Assembly: GCA_024233875.1 (NCBI GenBank)
Contig: JACKPB010000002.1
Span: 393,757-457,756, forward strand
Direction: 5' to 3'
DNA: 64,000 nt
Source of the DNA: Leptospiraceae bacterium
GTDB lineage: Bacteria > Spirochaetota > Leptospiria > Leptospirales > Leptospiraceae
Position numbers and translations under genes: made by a program. The notes under the pieces were generated by a model that saw only the letters and a program-made list of their open reading frames with translations, made no database searches and was not told the origin of the DNA. Shown here piece by piece: positions 26,628 through 35,046 of this stretch (position 1 is its first letter; each line of letters begins with the position of its first letter).

Positions 26628-27134
26628 CTAAGGGCTTTTTGCGGAATCGAGTGCTTGAATTCTCTCTTCCAATAAGGATTTGTATTGATTTTCGGGAATC
26701 TTCTTTTCCCTGAAAAGAGTGATACATTCTTTTAGAAAGTCCCTGTCCATCTCGCGGGAAAGCAAAACCCGGCTGTTCTCTAAGTCATTTCGTTCAATAG
26801 TATAAAAGAGGGCGGGGAGTCCTGCAAAGCTCAAATGATGGCTATCGGCTCCGTGATCGAGCAAAAACTCTATGATCTCAGTCTTTCCATTTCTGGAAGC
26901 TTGAATGAGGGGAGAGTAAAATTTGTTTTCTTCAAAAACATTGGGGTCAGCGCCTGATTCGATCAATAATTTTAAGATTGGAAAATTCAAAGAGGCACTT
27001 AGCAAAAGAGGCCAATTCCATTCGGAATTACGTAGATTTGGATCTGTCCCCCGATCCAAATATTCCTTTACTTTGGAAACTTGATTGTTTTCTACTGCTT
27101 CAAATAAGGCGAGTTCATCCGGAGTCATTTTCAT
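26628..27134 (-). CDS. ankyrin-repeat protein
   Basis: A 168-residue protein without signal peptide, made of about four ankyrin repeats (for example ELALFEAVENNQVSKVKEYLDRG, FPILKLLIESGADPN and GKTEIIEFLLDHGADSH) plus a charged C-terminal cap. Ankyrin repeats mediate protein binding; the partner is unknown. The start could be ATG 27134 or 27128, since the first residues read MKMTPDE. Confidence 0.8.
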   Translation of the reverse strand: MKMTPDELALFEAVENNQVSKVKEYLDRGTDPNLRNSEWNWPLLLSASLNFPILKLLIESGADPNVFEENKFYSPLIQASRNGKTEIIEFLLDHGADSHHLSFAGLPALFYTIERNDLENSRVLLSREMDRDFLKECITLFREKKIPENQYKSLLEERIQALDSAKSP

Positions 27135-27361
27135 TTTCCTCTTTCGATTGAAATTTGATCGAAATCAAAGAATACTAATTGCATACCCGCTCGAATTTTT
27201 CAATTCTTACTTCGATTTCATTCGGGATGTTCTTAAAAAATTCTCAATTCAATCTATTTTGTCTCCCGTATGAGTTAGGATGTGTAACTAAAAATATGTG
27301 TAGTCTTATGAAAAAATACTATACATAAAATAAGTTTTGTTTAGACTGTAGGGAGATTCTT

Positions 27362-27670
27362 ATGAAAACCGTTCTCAAGCACAACAAACCCTCTATCCGT
27401 GACTTTCTCAGTACCTGCCCGACCCCCTCCAATCTCTATCATCTTTATTTGATTCGGACAGGATTCGTGATCGTAAAAAAAGCTCTCTTCTCAGAAGAAA
27501 TTCACACTGTCACGGTGAGACAGCTTTTGAGTCGATTTGAATCCCGTATCAAAAAAGGACAGATCCGACCCATTCATCCCGAACTCATTCTCGTGGATCT
27601 CATAGACTATCTCAGCTTTTTCATTCAAAGCACTCAAAAGGACAGTACTGTGTCTGTAAAGAATACTTGA
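27362..27670 (+). CDS. unknown small protein
   Basis: A 102-residue basic protein preceded by GGGAG. It contains FLSTCPTPSNLYHLYLIRTG and an Arg/Lys-rich middle. No family is recognised. It lies 66 bases upstream of the AraC-type regulator on the same strand. Confidence 0.5.
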   Translation: MKTVLKHNKPSIRDFLSTCPTPSNLYHLYLIRTGFVIVKKALFSEEIHTVTVRQLLSRFESRIKKGQIRPIHPELILVDLIDYLSFFIQSTQKDSTVSVKNT

Positions 27671-27704
27671 GTTTTCTACTTGAAGATATCCTGAATTTCT
27701 GAAT

Positions 27705-27716
27705 CCTGAATTCAGG
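27705..27716. promoter_or_regulatory. 12-bp palindrome upstream of AraC-type gene
   Basis: A perfect palindrome CCTGAATTCAGG, with an additional CCTGAATT half copy at 27690-27697, lies 20 bases before the TTG start of the AraC-type regulator. It could be an autoregulatory operator. Short palindromes also arise by chance. Confidence 0.35.
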
Positions 27717-27736
27717 CATGAGGAGAGGAGAAAGCT

Positions 27737-28855
27737 TTGTCAACCAATGATCTGATCTACCTGACGCATGGGTTTTGCGGAGGATGCTTTCTTCTGTCTC
27801 TATTTTATTTGATATTCTTTCTGAATCCCTCCCGGATTCGAACGCATCTCGTCTTATTGATTCTCGCCAGTCTCTCCGGAATCATCATCCAGAGTCTAGC
27901 TCTTGCTTCACCCGTGATGGGCGCGGAGACTTTCGTTCTCCGGATGTCAAAGTTCATCCTATTTCTAGGGCAGGCTTCGGTAGCCTTCCTGTTTTGGATT
28001 CTTTCCTTTTCTCTTTACCAATCTGAGTTTTCTTTTAGGAGGAAACACTTTCTTGTCCTATTGGCACAAATTTTTGTGCCCCTTCTTTGGGGAGTTTTCA
28101 TGTATTCGGGAGGGAGCCCGGAAGAAGTCCATTTCAAATGGAAGCAGATCGCCTTCCTTTCTTATTCTATCTCTTTCAATTTTGTCTTGCTTGTTCATGG
28201 ATTGAGAAACTCTTACCGGGAAAGAAAAGTTTTGCATGGAAGGAAAAAAATTTCCGAGATACATAGTTTCCTGGGGATTGTCCTTATTTTCAATTTGATT
28301 TTCAAATCAATGATGGAAGAGACATCTTATCGGGATTTAGGAAATTCTTTTCTCTCCCTGGTCAGCACCCCGGCAATAATTTTCATTTTATTTCGATTTA
28401 TGGAAAATCGATTGGAGTTCAATCCACGGATTCAGGCTCCACAAATCCTTATCCAGAAGGATGTTTTGGACTGGATTGAAAAAATGGATGAGCTATTTTA
28501 TGAGAAGAAGATTTATAGGGAAGAAAGTCTTACAATCAAAACTCTGGCCCATCGCATAGACTGTAAGGAATACATTCTGAGAAGAATCATCAAAGATGAG
28601 TTGAAATTTAAAAACTTCAACGATCTTCTAAATCGATTTCGGATTGAAGAGGCCTGTCTTATCATTTCCAATTCTGAAGAAACTCCAAAGATTCTGAAAG
28701 TTTCCATGAACTTAGGATACAGTTCGTCAAGTGCTTTTGATCGGGCATTTAAATCTCTAAAAGGAATCTCACCCCGTGATTACCAAAGATTGTATGGATA
28801 TCAGAAATCTGATCTCAGGGACATTTCTTTGATAGGTAAGAGTTTTGGAAATTGA
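27737..28855 (+). CDS. membrane-anchored AraC-family transcriptional regulator
   Basis: A 372-residue protein. The N-terminal 215 residues contain about seven hydrophobic helices, and the C-terminal 100 residues form an AraC/XylS double helix-turn-helix (ESLTIKTLAHRIDCKEYILRR and KILKVSMNLGYSSSSAFDRAFK, ending GISPRDYQR). Regulators with this 7TM-AraC layout are common in leptospires and probably sense an envelope or small-molecule signal. The start is TTG 27737 with GGAG upstream. Target genes are unknown; the palindrome at 27705 is a candidate site. Confidence 0.82.
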   Translation: MSTNDLIYLTHGFCGGCFLLSLFYLIFFLNPSRIRTHLVLLILASLSGIIIQSLALASPVMGAETFVLRMSKFILFLGQASVAFLFWILSFSLYQSEFSFRRKHFLVLLAQIFVPLLWGVFMYSGGSPEEVHFKWKQIAFLSYSISFNFVLLVHGLRNSYRERKVLHGRKKISEIHSFLGIVLIFNLIFKSMMEETSYRDLGNSFLSLVSTPAIIFILFRFMENRLEFNPRIQAPQILIQKDVLDWIEKMDELFYEKKIYREESLTIKTLAHRIDCKEYILRRIIKDELKFKNFNDLLNRFRIEEACLIISNSEETPKILKVSMNLGYSSSSAFDRAFKSLKGISPRDYQRLYGYQKSDLRDISLIGKSFGN

Positions 28856-29031
28856 ATACATTTTTCTCCTATGAGTAGATTTCTTAAAATTCAATACAAT
28901 TTCAAAATTGGTAATTCTTTTTCATTCCTCTTTTCATAAAATGATTCCGTTTCTCCTTCATCTGAGTCGAATTGTTTTGTAATCAAATGGATTCACTTTG
29001 ATCACAGAACAGTTCTTAGGAGAATAGAATT

Positions 29032-29739
29032 TTGAAGAAATTAACAATTACATTATTTCTTATTTGGGGAGGAGGGCTTTGGGCTTACTCTTCAGGCGAC
29101 AAAATCGAATGCAAAAAGAAACCCGGTAGTTCTTCCTATTTAGAGGCTACAGTAGTTTCCGTAAAGGGTGATTCGTTGGATGTCAAATTTGGTACCAGAA
29201 GAAAAGTCTATACGGTTCCTGCGTCCAGTTGTCAGGAAAGAGACAATAGGAGTGTTCAGGAAAAGAACGTAGAATATTACCAAAAACAGACACGTTCGGA
29301 TATTGTAAAAACATACAATAACCATGTCGATAGTTGGAAAAAGAAAAAACGAAGCGGTTCTTATACTGGAGAAAGTTATTCCAGGGAAATTCAAAGCAAG
29401 TCATTCATTCCCGATGATGAAGTATTTGAACTCAAAACAGGCAAGATGACAAAGAAAGAGCTGGTTGCTTATCTCAAGAGTCTCGGTGGGGATGCACAGA
29501 GTGAGTGTATTACAAAAGAAGAGGAGGCCCTACAGAAGACAGGTGAAGCGGGAAAGCTCTTTCAGGAGAGGGGACAGCCTGATTTTTCTAATTATTATTG
29601 TTCTAAATCTTCCTATATCCTTTGGGTTTACAAAAAACCTCTTCCTTCAGAGGGAGTTCTTCTTCAGGAGATCTACCACATTCATCCCAAAACAGGTAAG
29701 ATCATAGAAAGAAAAGAAGATCGTTCCAATAAGCTTTAG
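29032..29739 (+). CDS. exported unknown protein
   Basis: A 235-residue protein starting at TTG, with AGGAG 9-13 bases upstream. Residues 1-19 are a signal peptide (LFLIWGGGLWA). The early region has a Tudor/SH3-like beta pattern (GDKIECKKK...LEATVVSVKGDSLDVKF), the middle is Lys/Ser-rich and the end has ILWVYKKPLPSE. No family is recognised. An 11-bp palindrome (AGAACAGTTCT, 29006-29016) overlaps the leader and may be a control site. Confidence 0.6.
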   Translation: MKKLTITLFLIWGGGLWAYSSGDKIECKKKPGSSSYLEATVVSVKGDSLDVKFGTRRKVYTVPASSCQERDNRSVQEKNVEYYQKQTRSDIVKTYNNHVDSWKKKKRSGSYTGESYSREIQSKSFIPDDEVFELKTGKMTKKELVAYLKSLGGDAQSECITKEEEALQKTGEAGKLFQERGQPDFSNYYCSKSSYILWVYKKPLPSEGVLLQEIYHIHPKTGKIIERKEDRSNKL

Positions 29740-29748
29740 TGAGAATTT

Positions 29749-29799
29749 TCTCCCGGATCCCTGTCAGAGTTTTTTTGAGGGGAATCGATTGCCGGGAGA
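29749..29799 (+). terminator. possible terminator hairpin
   Basis: An 8-bp stem (29749-29756 with 29792-29799) with a long 35-base loop, followed by TTTGTTTCCTTTC, 10 bases after the stop of the exported protein gene. The long loop lowers confidence. Confidence 0.35.
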
Positions 29800-30251
29800 T
29801 TTGTTTCCTTTCTGTAGTACAATGCAAGTTGAATCATTTTCGGGATGTCAAAATGAACTTTTTAATTAATTTCTGTAATTTATTTACTTGAGTTTTTCTT
29901 TTCCCTGTGAAATCTGTAACTGTATCGATTATGATAGTTGAAACAGGTTTTTTGTCTCTTCTTCCTATTTTATTTCTAAATCATTTCCGTTTACGATCTA
30001 TAGTCATTTTAAAAAAGATATCTGCATTCACATTTTTATCAGTATCAAAATGGCTACATTTCCTAAATCGAAAAGCGCAATTATTCCTGAAAACTGGTAT
30101 ATGTTCTCCGGGGTTCAAACTCCATTTTCGAGGACTGATAAGATTGTGTATTTTGTAGGGAATTGTAATATAATAGATTAACTATTCTATGGATTGAAAA
30201 ATTGTATTAGAGCTAAACCAAAGAAGAAAATATCAAATTAGGATAATAAAA
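29800..30251. other. long intergenic region before PqqD cassette
   Basis: About 450 very AT-rich bases. A GTG-started frame at 29907-30158 encodes a low-complexity hydrophobic/basic peptide with no ribosome-binding site, and I do not count it as a gene. This region should carry the promoter of the six-gene cassette starting at 30252. Confidence 0.4.
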
Positions 30252-30497
30252 ATGAACACTGAAAATCTCAAAAATTTAGCGATTAGCGATTCCGGATTTA
30301 TCTTTGATCCGACATCAGGAAAGACGTACACTGTGAGTCAGACCGGCTTGGATATATTGAATTATCTGAAAAAAGGCGAAGACCTGACCGGGATTCCCGC
30401 AAAGATTCTGGCAGAGTATGAAATCACCCAGGATCAGTTTGATAGGGACTTTTCGGATTTCTTGATTCAGCTTAAGGAATATGGTTTGGTACAATGA
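30252..30497 (+). CDS. PqqD-like (RiPP recognition element-type) protein
   Basis: An 81-residue protein with the PqqD-like winged-helix layout: three N-terminal strands around SGFIFDPTSGKTYTVSQTGLDILNYLKKG, then helices ending FLIQLKEYGLVQ. In known pathways PqqD/RRE domains bind leader peptides and present them to modifying enzymes. Here the usual radical-SAM partner is absent and the next gene is an ATP-grasp ligase. The stop overlaps the ligase start by 4 bases (ATGA), so the two are translationally coupled. It is the first gene of a six-gene unit. The substrate is unknown; no obvious precursor peptide was found nearby. Confidence 0.72.
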   Translation: MNTENLKNLAISDSGFIFDPTSGKTYTVSQTGLDILNYLKKGEDLTGIPAKILAEYEITQDQFDRDFSDFLIQLKEYGLVQ

Positions 30498-31543
30498 AAA
30501 AACTAAAAGTTGGCGTAACGGGCATAAATGCAGTAGACAGTCCGGGTCCCGGAGTTCCTATCCTGCGTTCCCTTCGAAAATCAGGACGGGATGTCTCTCT
30601 CATCGGTATGAGTTACGATGTTCTCGAACCGGGCAATTTTATGGATTCACTTGTGGATTCCTCGTACATCATTCCTTATCCCAATTCGGGGACTTCTCTT
30701 CTCTTAGAAAGAATTCAATACATTCACTCCATAGTAGGTCTGGATGTAATCATTCCCGCTCTCGATTCCGAATTGACCAATTACATTACGATTGAACCCG
30801 AGTTGAAAAAAATGGGTATCAAAACCTGCCTACCCGATAAGAAACAATTGGCTCTACGTGATAAATCCGCTTTGAATGATACATTTGAAAAATCGAATGT
30901 ACTTCTCCCCAAGACCTATACGATTCAGGATTCTTCTGCAATCGCTCAGGTAGCGGAAGACATAGGATTTCCACTTTTTGTGAAAGGAATTTACTACGAA
31001 GCCTACCTCGCCAGAACCCTTCAGGAGGCGATAGGATACTTCTACTATCTGGCCGGAAAATGGGGAATCCCCATCATCCTCCAGCAATTCATTCCGGGAG
31101 AGGAGCTCAATGCCGCCATCTTTGCTTCGGAAGGAAAATTGATTTCCCATGTAGTGATGAAAAAGATGTTTGTGACCGATAAGGGCAAGGCATGGGCCGG
31201 TGTGACCATAAACAATAAAGAAGTATCCGAGTCTGCAGTTAAGATAATGGATCAATTGAAATGGAATAGTGGATGTGAATTGGAATTCATCGTAGAGAAC
31301 CAAACCGGAAAGGTGTATCTCTTAGAAATGAATCCCAGACTTCCCGCCTGGGTGTATCTCGCTACAGAGGCAGGATTGAATCTTCCCGATTTGATAGTGA
31401 AGGCCGCCCTGGGGGAAGAGCTCAGTGTGAACAATCAATATGATGTGGGTAAGATCTTTGTAAGACACAGTTGGGATGAAATCGTCCCTATGAGTTCTAT
31501 CGAAGCACTCTCTACTAAAGCAGAAATCAAATACCGGGACTGA
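30494..31543 (+). CDS. ATP-grasp ligase (carbamoyl-phosphate-synthase-like)
   Basis: A 349-residue ATP-grasp enzyme. The N-terminal pre-ATP-grasp Rossmann part begins KVGVTGINAVDSPGPGVPILRSLR. The ATP-binding part includes FPLFVKGIYYEAYLA and IILQQFIPGEELNAA, and the metal-binding segment is VYLLEMNPRLPAWVYLATEAG, similar to the EVNPR motif of carbamoyl-phosphate synthase-type ligases. Such enzymes join a carboxylate to an amine or thiol at the cost of ATP. It is coupled to the PqqD-like gene and is followed after 31 bases by the decarboxylase. Substrates are unknown. Confidence 0.8.
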   Translation: MKKLKVGVTGINAVDSPGPGVPILRSLRKSGRDVSLIGMSYDVLEPGNFMDSLVDSSYIIPYPNSGTSLLLERIQYIHSIVGLDVIIPALDSELTNYITIEPELKKMGIKTCLPDKKQLALRDKSALNDTFEKSNVLLPKTYTIQDSSAIAQVAEDIGFPLFVKGIYYEAYLARTLQEAIGYFYYLAGKWGIPIILQQFIPGEELNAAIFASEGKLISHVVMKKMFVTDKGKAWAGVTINNKEVSESAVKIMDQLKWNSGCELEFIVENQTGKVYLLEMNPRLPAWVYLATEAGLNLPDLIVKAALGEELSVNNQYDVGKIFVRHSWDEIVPMSSIEALSTKAEIKYRD

Positions 31544-31574
31544 AGTTCGGGAAAATTAAATAGGAGAAATCATT

Positions 31575-32906
31575 ATGGCTAAAAAAATTTACACAAGACC
31601 TGTAATACAAAGACAATTTATGGGAGCGGCAAATAAATTTGGAGGATTTGTAGTTCCCGAATCGATGAACTCGATAGATGGAATAGAAATCAACGAATTG
31701 ATCGCCGAATTCGGTTCCCCACTTTTTGTTTTTTCCGAGTCAACAATCCGAAGGAAAATGAAAGAACTCAAGCAGGCTTTCGGAACACGATATCCACACT
31801 ACCAACCAGCCTGGTCTTACAAGACAAATTATCTCAATGCCATCTGTAAAGTATTTCATGACGAGGGGAGTTGGGCTGAAGTAGTTTCGGGCTATGAATA
31901 CAAAAAAGCCAGAAAGAATGGAATCCCCGGCAATAAGATCATTTTCAATGGTCCTTACAAAAAGTATGAAGATCTCAAACTCGCCGCTTCAGAAGGGGCA
32001 AGGATTCACGTCGATCATCTCGATGAAGTAAGTGACCTAATCAAAATCTCCGAAGAACTCGGAAAAGAAATCGAAATCGCAATTCGGATCAATATGGACT
32101 CCGGAATGTATCCCGTTTGGAGTCGATTTGGATTCAATCTTGAGACAGGTCATGCAATCGAAGCGGTTAGAAAGATTTCCTTTAGTAAGGGAAAACTAAA
32201 GCTGATAGGAGTTCACTCTCATATAGGAACCTTCATCCTCGATACGGGAATCTATAAGAAAGGCGTAAAAAAGATCTGTGAATTCTACAAGAAGATCCGA
32301 GATGAATTTCATCTCCCATTGTCCTATATAGACGTCGGAGGCGGATTTGCTTCCCCCAGCAAATTGAAAGCTCAGTACATGGCGGATTCCTCTACTATTC
32401 CTTCCCTCGATGCCTATGCGGAGGCCATAACGTCAACAATTTATGATGTTTTTGGATCGGAAGAACCTCCCTTGCTCTTTACCGAGTCGGGTAGAGCTTT
32501 GATTGATGAAGCAGGTTATCTTGTCACTTCTATCGTTGCTTCCAAGACTATGCCGAGTGGAAAGAGAGGATTGGTTTTGGATGCAGGTGTAAACCTTCTC
32601 TATACTTCTACCTGGTATGACTACAAGGTGTATCCGGTCGGTCAATATTCCGGAACTTACGAACAGGTTGTTCTCTACGGTCCTCTTTGTATGAATATCG
32701 ACGTCGTCAGAGAAAATGTCTTGCTTCCGAGTATGCAAAGGGGTGACAAAATGGTTCTCTATCCAATCGGTGCCTACAATGTAACCCAGTGGATGCAGTT
32801 CATTGAAATGCGACCGGCGATAGTGATGATCGATAAGAATAAGAAACCTGTGATCATCAGAAGAGCAGAGACTGTCGATGATGTAAACTCAATAGAGAAT
32901 TCTTAA
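31575..32906 (+). CDS. fold-type III PLP decarboxylase (DAP/Orn/Arg decarboxylase family)
   Basis: A 443-residue member of the Orn/DAP/Arg decarboxylase group 2. The PLP-binding Lys is in AWSYKTNYL, with HSHIGT, DVGGGF, the phosphate-binding ESGRALIDEAG, the second-subunit Cys in GPLCMNIDV and GAYNVTQWMQF as the C-terminal substrate loop. The CMNID sequence differs from the CESGD of meso-DAP decarboxylases (LysA), suggesting another substrate. GGAG is well placed before the ATG. Its neighbours suggest that the decarboxylated amine may be the substrate of, or precursor for, the ATP-grasp ligase. Confidence 0.85.
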   Translation: MAKKIYTRPVIQRQFMGAANKFGGFVVPESMNSIDGIEINELIAEFGSPLFVFSESTIRRKMKELKQAFGTRYPHYQPAWSYKTNYLNAICKVFHDEGSWAEVVSGYEYKKARKNGIPGNKIIFNGPYKKYEDLKLAASEGARIHVDHLDEVSDLIKISEELGKEIEIAIRINMDSGMYPVWSRFGFNLETGHAIEAVRKISFSKGKLKLIGVHSHIGTFILDTGIYKKGVKKICEFYKKIRDEFHLPLSYIDVGGGFASPSKLKAQYMADSSTIPSLDAYAEAITSTIYDVFGSEEPPLLFTESGRALIDEAGYLVTSIVASKTMPSGKRGLVLDAGVNLLYTSTWYDYKVYPVGQYSGTYEQVVLYGPLCMNIDVVRENVLLPSMQRGDKMVLYPIGAYNVTQWMQFIEMRPAIVMIDKNKKPVIIRRAETVDDVNSIENS

Positions 32907-32907
32907 T

Positions 32908-35046
32908 ATGGCGATCCTGCAGAATTTTTACAAGACACATCTCCGCTGGTTTTTAGAGTCCATCCTAAACGCTTATTCCATGGTTTTGTTTTCAAGTAAG
33001 AAAACTGCCGGATTGATCCTCATAGGAGTTACCTTCTTCGAACCCAAGGCAGGTATTACGGGACTTCTGGGAGTTGTCTTTACTAACCTAATGGCGACTT
33101 CCCTGGGGGTCTATCGGGAACGGATCAGAAAAGGGCTCTACGGATTCAATGGACTTTTGGTCGGATTGTCTATCACTCTCTATCATGAGTTGGATATCAA
33201 TCTAATTGTCCTCCTACTGATTGCCTGCATTCTGATGGTATTTGTCACTCTGGGGTTGGAGACTGCGATGGGATACTTTTTGGGACTTCCCGTTCTATCC
33301 CTTCCCTTCGTGATTGTTACTTTTATTGTTTACATGGCTTTTTTCAATTACAATGCCATCCCTCTCAAAAAAACAGCCGATACGATCGTCAATTCGGGAG
33401 ATGTTTCCTATCTGCCACTGGCATTGGTGTATTACTTCAAAGCTCTGGGTTCCATTTTCTTTCAAACCAGTACTTATGCAGGAATGATTGTAGCTACGAT
33501 TCTCTTTGCGGTGAGTCGTATTTCATTTTTACTTTCCATTATAGGCTTTGTCTTCGGCTCGGGGTTTCACATTCTTCTGGGTGGAAATTTCAACGACATC
33601 TCTTCCGGTGTGGTCGGATTCAACTACATACTTTCTTCTATAGCCATCGGTGGGATTTTTTTGGTACCTTCCGGGTACTCTTTTTATCTTTCCGGATTGG
33701 CGGCGATCACCTCCGCTCTGGTTGCCTCATTCACAAAGGTATTCTTTTATTTCTTTAATTTTCCTGTTCTATCTCTTCCTTTCACTCTTGTCACCCTCAT
33801 CATTTTGTATGTAGCAAAGAATCTGGGAAATGAAAAATTTCGGGTCATGGACTACATCACCGGTTCCCCGGAAGAAAACCTGGACTACTACAATACAAGA
33901 CTGAAACGATTCGGTGTAACCGGACTCTACATCCGTCTTCCGTTCCTCGGAGAATGGATTGTATCACAGGGTTATAACGGAAAGTACACTCACCGGGATC
34001 TCTGGTCAAAGAGTCTGGACTTCATGGCGATAGATTCGGATGGGAAACTCCGAAAGGGGGAGTCCAACAAACCCGAAGATTATTACACTTTCGGTCTGCC
34101 TGTTCTCGCAGTGGGAAGCGGTAGGGTGATCAAGCTGGTCAGTCATATGGAAGACAATGAAATCAGCGAAATACGTACCGAACACGGGGAAAACTGGGGG
34201 AATTTTGTCATCATAGAGCACTCTCCTTACTTTTATTCACAGGTATCACACCTCAAAAAAGATTCCATTCTGGTCAAGGAAGGAGACTACATTGCGATAG
34301 GTGCAAGAATCGGATTGGCAGGGAATTCGGGAAGAAGCCCGGAACCACACATTCATCTCCATTTTCAAAGAACACCGGAATTGGGAAGTCCGACAACTGA
34401 GGTGACTCTCACTCAATACATAGAACACAATCAAGAAGGAAATTCCAGTATCAAATTCAATAAAATACCTTCCGAGAATACAGTTCTTTCCAACCTAATA
34501 CCCGATCTGACCGTAAAAGGATTTTTCTCTCTTGCCCCAGGAAATAAGTATCCCATCGAACTAACAGATCGAAACGGGAAAAAATCCAATGAGGTCTGGG
34601 AATCCAAGGTAGACTTTCTCGGTCATAGATTCCTCGAAGATGAAAATGGGAATCTCCTCTACTTCTTCCTCGGAACCGACTTCTATTCTTCTCTGGATTA
34701 TTATGGTGATACAAAGTCTCCCCTCTATGCGTACTATCTTGCAACTTATAGAGTCCCATTTCTTATGGAGAAGTCCAAATGGGAAGAGGCCATCACCTAT
34801 AAGCATTCTTCGACCTGGTTAAAAAAATTAGCAAAAGATACTATCGCTCCCTTCAGTGAAAAGGTCTCTCTAAAATGGATGGGTGAAATCGATGAGACAG
34901 GGAGTCTGAAGGCATCTTTGATCAAAGGAGAGGGTGGTTCCATATTTCAAACCAAATTATCTTTTGAAAAATCATTTCCGGGAAGGGTAGAAGTTATTGA
35001 TACTAAAGGCAATGAATGGAGTTTCCAAAAATATGAAAAAATTTAA
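32908..35046 (+). CDS. urea-transporter-like membrane domain fused to M23 peptidase domain
   Basis: A 712-residue fusion. Residues about 1-305 form a polytopic membrane domain resembling urea transporters, with a twofold-repeated layout: the LPVLSLPFVIVTF segment recurs as FPVLSLPFTLVTL. Residues about 350-515 form an M23/LytM-type metallopeptidase domain: a THRDLWSKSLDFMAID segment with candidate His and Asp ligands, the core GNFVIIEHSPYFYSQVSHLKKDSI, GLAGNSG, and the PHIHLHF HxH motif. About 200 C-terminal residues form an unrecognised beta-rich domain. It starts 1 base after the decarboxylase stop. M23 domains cut or bind peptidoglycan peptides, so the soluble part should face the periplasm. 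Confidence 0.78.
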   Translation: MAILQNFYKTHLRWFLESILNAYSMVLFSSKKTAGLILIGVTFFEPKAGITGLLGVVFTNLMATSLGVYRERIRKGLYGFNGLLVGLSITLYHELDINLIVLLLIACILMVFVTLGLETAMGYFLGLPVLSLPFVIVTFIVYMAFFNYNAIPLKKTADTIVNSGDVSYLPLALVYYFKALGSIFFQTSTYAGMIVATILFAVSRISFLLSIIGFVFGSGFHILLGGNFNDISSGVVGFNYILSSIAIGGIFLVPSGYSFYLSGLAAITSALVASFTKVFFYFFNFPVLSLPFTLVTLIILYVAKNLGNEKFRVMDYITGSPEENLDYYNTRLKRFGVTGLYIRLPFLGEWIVSQGYNGKYTHRDLWSKSLDFMAIDSDGKLRKGESNKPEDYYTFGLPVLAVGSGRVIKLVSHMEDNEISEIRTEHGENWGNFVIIEHSPYFYSQVSHLKKDSILVKEGDYIAIGARIGLAGNSGRSPEPHIHLHFQRTPELGSPTTEVTLTQYIEHNQEGNSSIKFNKIPSENTVLSNLIPDLTVKGFFSLAPGNKYPIELTDRNGKKSNEVWESKVDFLGHRFLEDENGNLLYFFLGTDFYSSLDYYGDTKSPLYAYYLATYRVPFLMEKSKWEEAITYKHSSTWLKKLAKDTIAPFSEKVSLKWMGEIDETGSLKASLIKGEGGSIFQTKLSFEKSFPGRVEVIDTKGNEWSFQKYEKI

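Noticed and set aside
29907..30158. GTG-started 83-codon frame in the gap before the PqqD cassette
   Set aside because: No ribosome-binding site, low-complexity hydrophobic/basic translation and no motif; treated as chance in AT-rich DNA.
30494..30795. Possible RiPP precursor peptide overlapping the ATP-grasp gene in another frame (starting 30481)
   Set aside because: The alternative frame is a Ser/Arg-rich out-of-frame reading of the ligase gene without a ribosome-binding site; no leader/core pattern.
31575..32906. Assignment as lysA (diaminopimelate decarboxylase)
   Set aside because: The family is right, but the CMNID substrate-loop sequence and cassette context differ from typical LysA, so no gene symbol is given.
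34457..34806. Minus-strand frames opposite the C-terminal part of the urea-transporter/M23 gene
   Set aside because: Arg/His-rich antisense translations with no start signals, inside a well-supported gene.
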